49,477 bases of DNA from Verrucomicrobiaceae bacterium (lineage in GTDB: Bacteria > Verrucomicrobiota > Verrucomicrobiia > Verrucomicrobiales > Akkermansiaceae), in the NCBI GenBank assembly GCA_027486655.1, contig JAIXOR010000018.1, forward strand, positions 1 to 49,477, given 5' to 3'. The notes under the pieces are model-generated. The model had not been told where the DNA came from. It did no database searches and was given only the letters and a program-made list of their open reading frames with translations. Of this stretch, positions 46,816 to 49,477 are shown one piece after another. The position numbers were made by a program, and so were the translations under genes. Each line of letters opens with the position of its first letter. The first letter of the stretch is position 1.

Positions 46816-47103
46816 ATGAACCCGAACTCAGACACGACCCCCGCACTTTACATCGGACTCGACTTCCATAAAGAAAAAACCTCTGTGGCCATTGCCGATC
46901 CTGGCCCCGAGGGGGAAATCCGCTCGCACGACGAGGTGGCCAATGAAGCGCAGCTAAATCCACCCTATCACACAGTCCAAAACCGCGCCACCGCCAAGCG
47001 CCGCAAATCACGGATCGCGAGCTTCCCGAGCCCCCTGGTCCTTAACCCTGGATCCCAAAACCAAAACGCAACCCGCGTAACGCCCACGGCACCACCTGGC
47101 CCC
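46690..47103 (+). mobile_element. Internally deleted IS110-family element next to an attC
   Basis: Boundaries are approximate. The left end contains the hairpin region, the middle a transposase fragment, and about 150 non-coding bases follow (46951-47103) up to the R' box of site K (47104-47110). IS110/IS1111 elements lack terminal inverted repeats or have subterminal ones, so ends cannot be fixed by eye. Some IS1111 elements target attC sites, and this relic sits directly at one. Confidence 0.5.
46816..46960 (+). pseudogene. Truncated IS110-family transposase (N-terminal DEDD domain fragment)
   Basis: The first about 46 residues (ALYIGLDFHKEKTSVAIADP) match the beginning of IS110/IS1111 transposases, with the first catalytic Asp of the DEDD RuvC-like domain in GLD. 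The similarity stops near 46950 and the remaining frame to 47253 is non-homologous and runs antisense over the next cassette gene. A full protein would be roughly 320-400 residues, so nearly all of it, including the Tnp domain with its catalytic Ser, has been deleted. In another frame TAA follows at 46958, perhaps the original stop joined by an internal deletion. Confidence 0.75.
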
Positions 47104-47158
47104 GTTCAACAACCGATCGGTTTGAGGCCATCGCTCAAACCTAACTTTGGGGTTGGGC
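47104..47158 (-). repeat. attC site K, canonical boxes
   Basis: The clearest attC of the window. On the minus strand R'' GCCCAAC (47152-47158, perfect RYYYAAC) and R' GTTGAAC (47104-47110, perfect GTTRRRY) lie 55 bases apart end to end. Inside them is a perfect 8-bp stem, GGTTTGAG / CTCAAACC (47119-47126 and 47134-47141), with a seven-base loop. It begins 5 bases after the TAA of the upstream gene, exactly as in 59-base elements of integron cassettes. Confidence 0.82.
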
Positions 47159-47163
47159 TTGGA

Positions 47164-47586
47164 TTACTTGATGAAGTATCCCGATACGCGCCATCTGCCA
47201 TCAGCCTTCATCGGAGTAACCGTCTCGACCGATTCACGCTTCTCTGTGAATGATGTCTTGAACTGAATGACCACATACTCGCCATCGGGTGCGCCAGGAA
47301 GTGAAGTCTTAAACACCGCAGAGCTTAATTCTCGTGACTTCATCACGCCAAGAGGCTTCCGAGCAGCAGCGACCATCTCTGACCACTGTTCCTCCTTCAC
47401 TTTGTCTTTGAAAAATGGCGCCGCCTCCTGCCAGCTTTTCTTGTATTCCTTAGCATCAACCAAGGCCAGCCAGGACTTGGCTGCTGTCACTGCGGCATCA
47501 ATCTTCTCATCAGCTTGCGCGTTTCCTGCGAGCATTCCGAGTGCGCATGCAAGGAGTGTAGTCTTGATCATTGTTGTCTTTATCAT
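47164..47586 (-). CDS. Cassette gene: exported DUF4019-like protein
   Basis: 140 residues, start at 47586 (or the in-frame ATG at 47571). A signal peptide (KTTLLACALGMLAGNAQA) is followed by a small domain with the pattern AKSWLALVDAKEYKKSWQEA, EQWSEMVAAARKPLG, and YVVIQFKTSFTEKRE..ETVTPM, a good match to DUF4019 as I know it. Function unknown. The TAA stop is 5 bases from attC site K. Start lies about 30 bases after the R' box of site B. Confidence 0.82.
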   Translation of the reverse strand: MIKTTMIKTTLLACALGMLAGNAQADEKIDAAVTAAKSWLALVDAKEYKKSWQEAAPFFKDKVKEEQWSEMVAAARKPLGVMKSRELSSAVFKTSLPGAPDGEYVVIQFKTSFTEKRESVETVTPMKADGRWRVSGYFIK

Positions 47587-47616
47587 GGGTTTGATCTGGT
47601 CGGGATGGATTTCTCT

Positions 47617-47674
47617 GCCGAACGAAGAGGCCTGGCACCCGCTACCGGGAGCCCCCCTCCGCATCAGGTTGAGG
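47617..47674 (-). repeat. attC-like site B (58 bp)
   Basis: R'' CCTCAAC (47668-47674) and R' GTTCGGC (47617-47623) on the minus strand flank a hairpin with the same core as site C (CACCCGCTACCGGGAGCCCC on the plus strand). It contains the stop codon and last residues of the upstream gene. Confidence 0.75.
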
Positions 47675-48265
47675 TTTGTCGCTTCTCTCCGACTGCGACT
47701 GGGACGGGGTGGCGGGTTGTCCAGTGCCGGCTTGCTCTCCGGTCGTTCTGATTTCGGATGGTAGCTTCGCGTCGGCGAGCGATATGCCCTCAGGAGCCAG
47801 CCACTTGATCTTGATCGGCTTATCATGCTGAGTGCCCAGAGTCTTCTCCAAGCATAGAGCGGTCATCTTCATGACTTGGATAAGGGTCACACCAAGGTTC
47901 TCGGGCACCTTGGCCTTCGAAAAGTCCGCAATGATCTGATCTTCCTTCTGCCCCGACTCAGCGTGAACATCTCCACCGACGATCACAATCAGGTTGCTCT
48001 CCTCCGGAAAGCCCTCGGTCGCCCCTGCGATCTTGTGCGGAAGAGAAACAGCGTGCACGGGAGACTCAGGAAACGCGCCTCCAACGATTACCGGACGGGA
48101 TACAAGGGTCGCAGCGACCCACTCACCCGTTCCCAAAGGGTCGCACTCCCCTTCGGTTCCGAGGAGGCTTGTTGGCTGATACGCGGCGATGATGGATCTC
48201 TCCGCGCGGGATTCCGCTAGAAGGAGCACGCCTGCAAGAAGTGTGGTGGCGATTCGACTTTTCAT
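47642..48265 (-). CDS. Cassette gene: exported protein of unknown function
   Basis: 207 residues with signal peptide (MKSRIATTLLAGVLLLAESRA). Mature part contains PVIVGGAFPESPVHAVSL and ESNLIVIVGGDVHAESGQ, and a Ser/Gln/Pro-rich tail ending QPDAEGGSR which is encoded by attC site B. The end shares the motif GQPAT with the cassette protein at 44379-45032. No family recognised. Start lies 7 bases after the R' box of site H. Confidence 0.72.
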   Translation of the reverse strand: MKSRIATTLLAGVLLLAESRAERSIIAAYQPTSLLGTEGECDPLGTGEWVAATLVSRPVIVGGAFPESPVHAVSLPHKIAGATEGFPEESNLIVIVGGDVHAESGQKEDQIIADFSKAKVPENLGVTLIQVMKMTALCLEKTLGTQHDKPIKIKWLAPEGISLADAKLPSEIRTTGEQAGTGQPATPSQSQSERSDKPQPDAEGGSR

Positions 48266-48271
48266 TATTTG

Positions 48272-48360
48272 GGAGAACGTCTAGCTCATCCACGGCGGGG
48301 ATGGAAGCCTGAATTCAAACGGAAGCGTTGCCCGCCGGTGGATGGAGCCTCTTGTTCGCT
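48272..48360 (-). repeat. attC-like site H
   Basis: Eighty-nine bases. R'' AGCGAAC (48354-48360), spacer, L'' GCTCCATCCACCGGCGGG, loop of about 30 bases with a GAATTC core, L' CCCGCCGTGGATGAGC, spacer, R' GTTCTCC (48272-48278). The arms pair along about 16 positions, with extrahelical bases on the R''-L'' side, a hallmark of attC that sets orientation. The upstream gene's TAG overlaps R''. Confidence 0.8.
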
Positions 48361-48766
48361 AGTTGGTTTTGAATTCGATTTTGAGGTCAGGGTGAGCCTC
48401 CTCAAGTGCTGCCTTCAGAGCGGGTAATGTTGGCAGGCTCGGCCTAGCCTGAGCCGCAATCTCTGTGGCACGAACACGCGTCCGCTCATAATGCTTCTCG
48501 GTGTCCACCTTAAGCCAATTCCGCCAACTTTGTATCCACGTGAGCCCAGAATTCAATGTATCAAAGCGTGTCGTGATAATCATTCCCAGTCGTGATTTGG
48601 CACGCTCGGGACCGGACTTGGCAAAATCATCGAAAACGACCGTATCCAGATAGAGGCTGCTGACTGAAGACTGCCTCACTCCATTGAAGTGTCCTTTGAC
48701 GTACGAAATAAACGAGAGGGCCACAGCAAAAGCTATTACACCGAGAACTGTGACGAGGCGTTTCAT
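48359..48766 (-). CDS. Cassette gene: single-anchor exported protein of unknown function
   Basis: 135 residues from ATG at 48766. N-terminal helix (LVTVLGVIAFAVALSFISYV) followed by a helical soluble part (DDFAKSGPERAKSRLGMIIT, WRNWLKVDTEKHYERTRVRA). No family recognised. The longer frame to 48790 begins within attC site E. Its TAG stop is at the R'' box of site H. Confidence 0.72.
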   Translation of the reverse strand: MKRLVTVLGVIAFAVALSFISYVKGHFNGVRQSSVSSLYLDTVVFDDFAKSGPERAKSRLGMIITTRFDTLNSGLTWIQSWRNWLKVDTEKHYERTRVRATEIAAQARPSLPTLPALKAALEEAHPDLKIEFKTN

Positions 48767-48772
48767 GTGATC

Positions 48773-48882
48773 AGCGAACGATGAGCGCATGCACCACTAC
48801 CAGCGAGAGCGAGCGTCGCTCACGGGGTTGATGGTTGAATTACGGGAAATCATCGAAACAGGGCGGCTGGTAGTGGTTGTCG
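48773..48882 (-). repeat. attC-like site E
   Basis: 110 bases. R'' CGACAAC (48876-48882), a perfect 12-bp arm pair ACCACTACCAGC / GCTGGTAGTGGT (48866-48877 and 48793-48804), long loop, R' GTTCGCT (48773-48779). Full-length homologue of site D. Upstream gene stops 13 bases before it and the next one starts 7 bases after it. Confidence 0.8.
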
Positions 48883-48894
48883 TGACGCGGCTTT

Positions 48895-49305
48895 CTAGGC
48901 TTCTTCATCTTTTTGCTGGTCTTCTACCTCTCGCAGCGTCTCAAATTTCACCGGGGTCTTTTGCTCCCAAGGCGTGCCGACTAAATCTGGATTGGCTCCG
49001 GGTGGCAATGGCTTCTGTGTCTTCGGCTTGAAAAATAAGGGAAGAATGAAACCTGCGAGAACTCCGACAATCAGCGACCATAGAATCGCGATTCCGATTC
49101 CGCTATCACCGCTGCCAGCCGCCATCGCGAACGGACTCCATATCCACATCAGCACTCTGGTCACGTGGAAGCCCGCCCCTGGTCCATACGTGAAGCTTCC
49201 CATACCGCCCACGAATAGCAGGAGAGCAAGTGCCAAGGTCACCGCTGCGTGGAGAAAAATCACTCCAACGCACCAACCTAGCGAGAATTGTCCTAATCGA
49301 TTCAT
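48895..49305 (-). CDS. Cassette gene: three-helix membrane protein
   Basis: 136 residues with three hydrophobic segments (LGWCVGVIFLHAAVTLALAL, HVTRVLMWIWSPFAMAA, IGIAILWSLIVGVLAGFILP) and a charged C-terminal tail ending EDQQKDEEA. No family recognised. It is the cassette closest to the predicted integrase side. Confidence 0.7.
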   Translation of the reverse strand: MNRLGQFSLGWCVGVIFLHAAVTLALALLLFVGGMGSFTYGPGAGFHVTRVLMWIWSPFAMAAGSGDSGIGIAILWSLIVGVLAGFILPLFFKPKTQKPLPPGANPDLVGTPWEQKTPVKFETLREVEDQQKDEEA

Positions 49306-49322
49306 CTTGGCTGAAATCTTTG

Positions 49323-49392
49323 CCTAGCGAAAAGTGGTGTCACCGGCGGGGTGGAGTCCGAATTCAAGCTGGACGTCAACGCCGGTTGACAC
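49323..49392 (-). repeat. Degenerate attC-like site I
   Basis: Arms GTGTCAACCGGCG and CGCCGGTGACAC (49380-49392 and 49337-49348) pair with one extrahelical A around a loop that shares CGGCGGGG and GAATTCAA with site H. The R' box reads TTTCGCT rather than GTTCGCT, and no AAC box is seen on the other side. Likely a decayed attC. Confidence 0.5.
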
Positions 49393-49477
49393 TCACGGCT
49401 TGATAGGTGCAAGGGAACCCCGAATCACGGGAAGATGCAAGCTCGGAATCGGCTTCGGGACGGTCGCTGGGGCGCTC
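49393..49477. other. Right-edge non-coding stretch
   Basis: No gene or clear motif is visible in the last 85 bases. If the array continues, this is the end of another cassette or the beginning of the attI region. Confidence 0.4.

Noticed and set aside
46961..47253. Continuation of the IS110-like frame as a 145-residue protein
   Set aside because: Only the first about 46 residues match a transposase; the rest crosses attC site K and runs antisense over the 47164-47586 cassette gene.
43266..48882. Repeated palindromes considered as CRISPR or REP elements
   Set aside because: Repeats are spaced by whole genes, not by about 30-40 bases, differ in length, always lie at gene 3' ends and carry AAC/GTT boxes. 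attC explains them better.

Overview
The window looks like chromosomal DNA of a high-GC member of the Verrucomicrobiota (Luteolibacter/Haloferula-like). The clues are a PEP-CTERM tail, giant autotransporter-associated beta-strand (PATR) repeat proteins, a DUF1080 sugar hydrolase, Verrucomicrobia-style Ig-like domains, a fucoside/fuconate operon and few Shine-Dalgarno sites. The taxon is an inference; no rRNA or tRNA gene is visible.

Layout. 0.2-3.1 kb: a small membrane protein, an AmgK-like sugar kinase and a CHASE2-type membrane sensor with a histone-H1-like tail. 3.2-6.2 kb: two divergent secreted proteins (PATR + SGNH hydrolase, and a PEP-CTERM protein). 6.2-16.6 kb: housekeeping and envelope genes (hemL, SH3/BamE-like protein, two NTF2-like proteins, a repeat-rich TPR protein, serS, a DUF1080 hydrolase, pbpC). 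16.6-26.6 kb: an AraC-type regulator divergent from an eight-gene operon for L-fucose or a related deoxysugar: SSS transporter, lipoprotein mutarotase, Zn-dehydrogenase, MR/MLE dehydratase, two SDRs, GH29 alpha-L-fucosidase and an L-fuconate-dehydratase-like enzyme. Together they would cleave fucosides in the envelope, interconvert anomers, import the sugar and oxidise it without phosphorylation. The lactonase and the final C-C cleaving enzyme are not in the window. 26.7-36.7 kb: a secreted alpha/beta-hydrolase-like protein, a strong hairpin and a 2758-residue PATR protein. 36.8-42.3 kb: family II pyrophosphatase, argS, a PtsN-like EIIA and an unknown secreted protein.

The most interesting region is 42.9-49.4 kb. 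GC drops and about eleven small minus-strand genes, mostly encoding exported or membrane proteins of unknown function, are each followed at the 3' end by an imperfect palindrome ending in inverted ..AAC / GTT.. boxes. These have the layout of integron attC recombination sites: R''-L''-loop-L'-R', about 41-110 bp, stop codon at or inside the R'' end, next gene starting just after R'. I read this as a chromosomal integron gene-cassette array without known resistance genes. No integrase is in the window. Gene polarity predicts that attI and intI lie beyond the right edge. A gutted IS110-family element sits immediately next to one attC. Separately, the hexamer TGTTAG accounts for most TTAG tetranucleotides in the first 42 kb, in several reading frames, an unexplained DNA-level signal.
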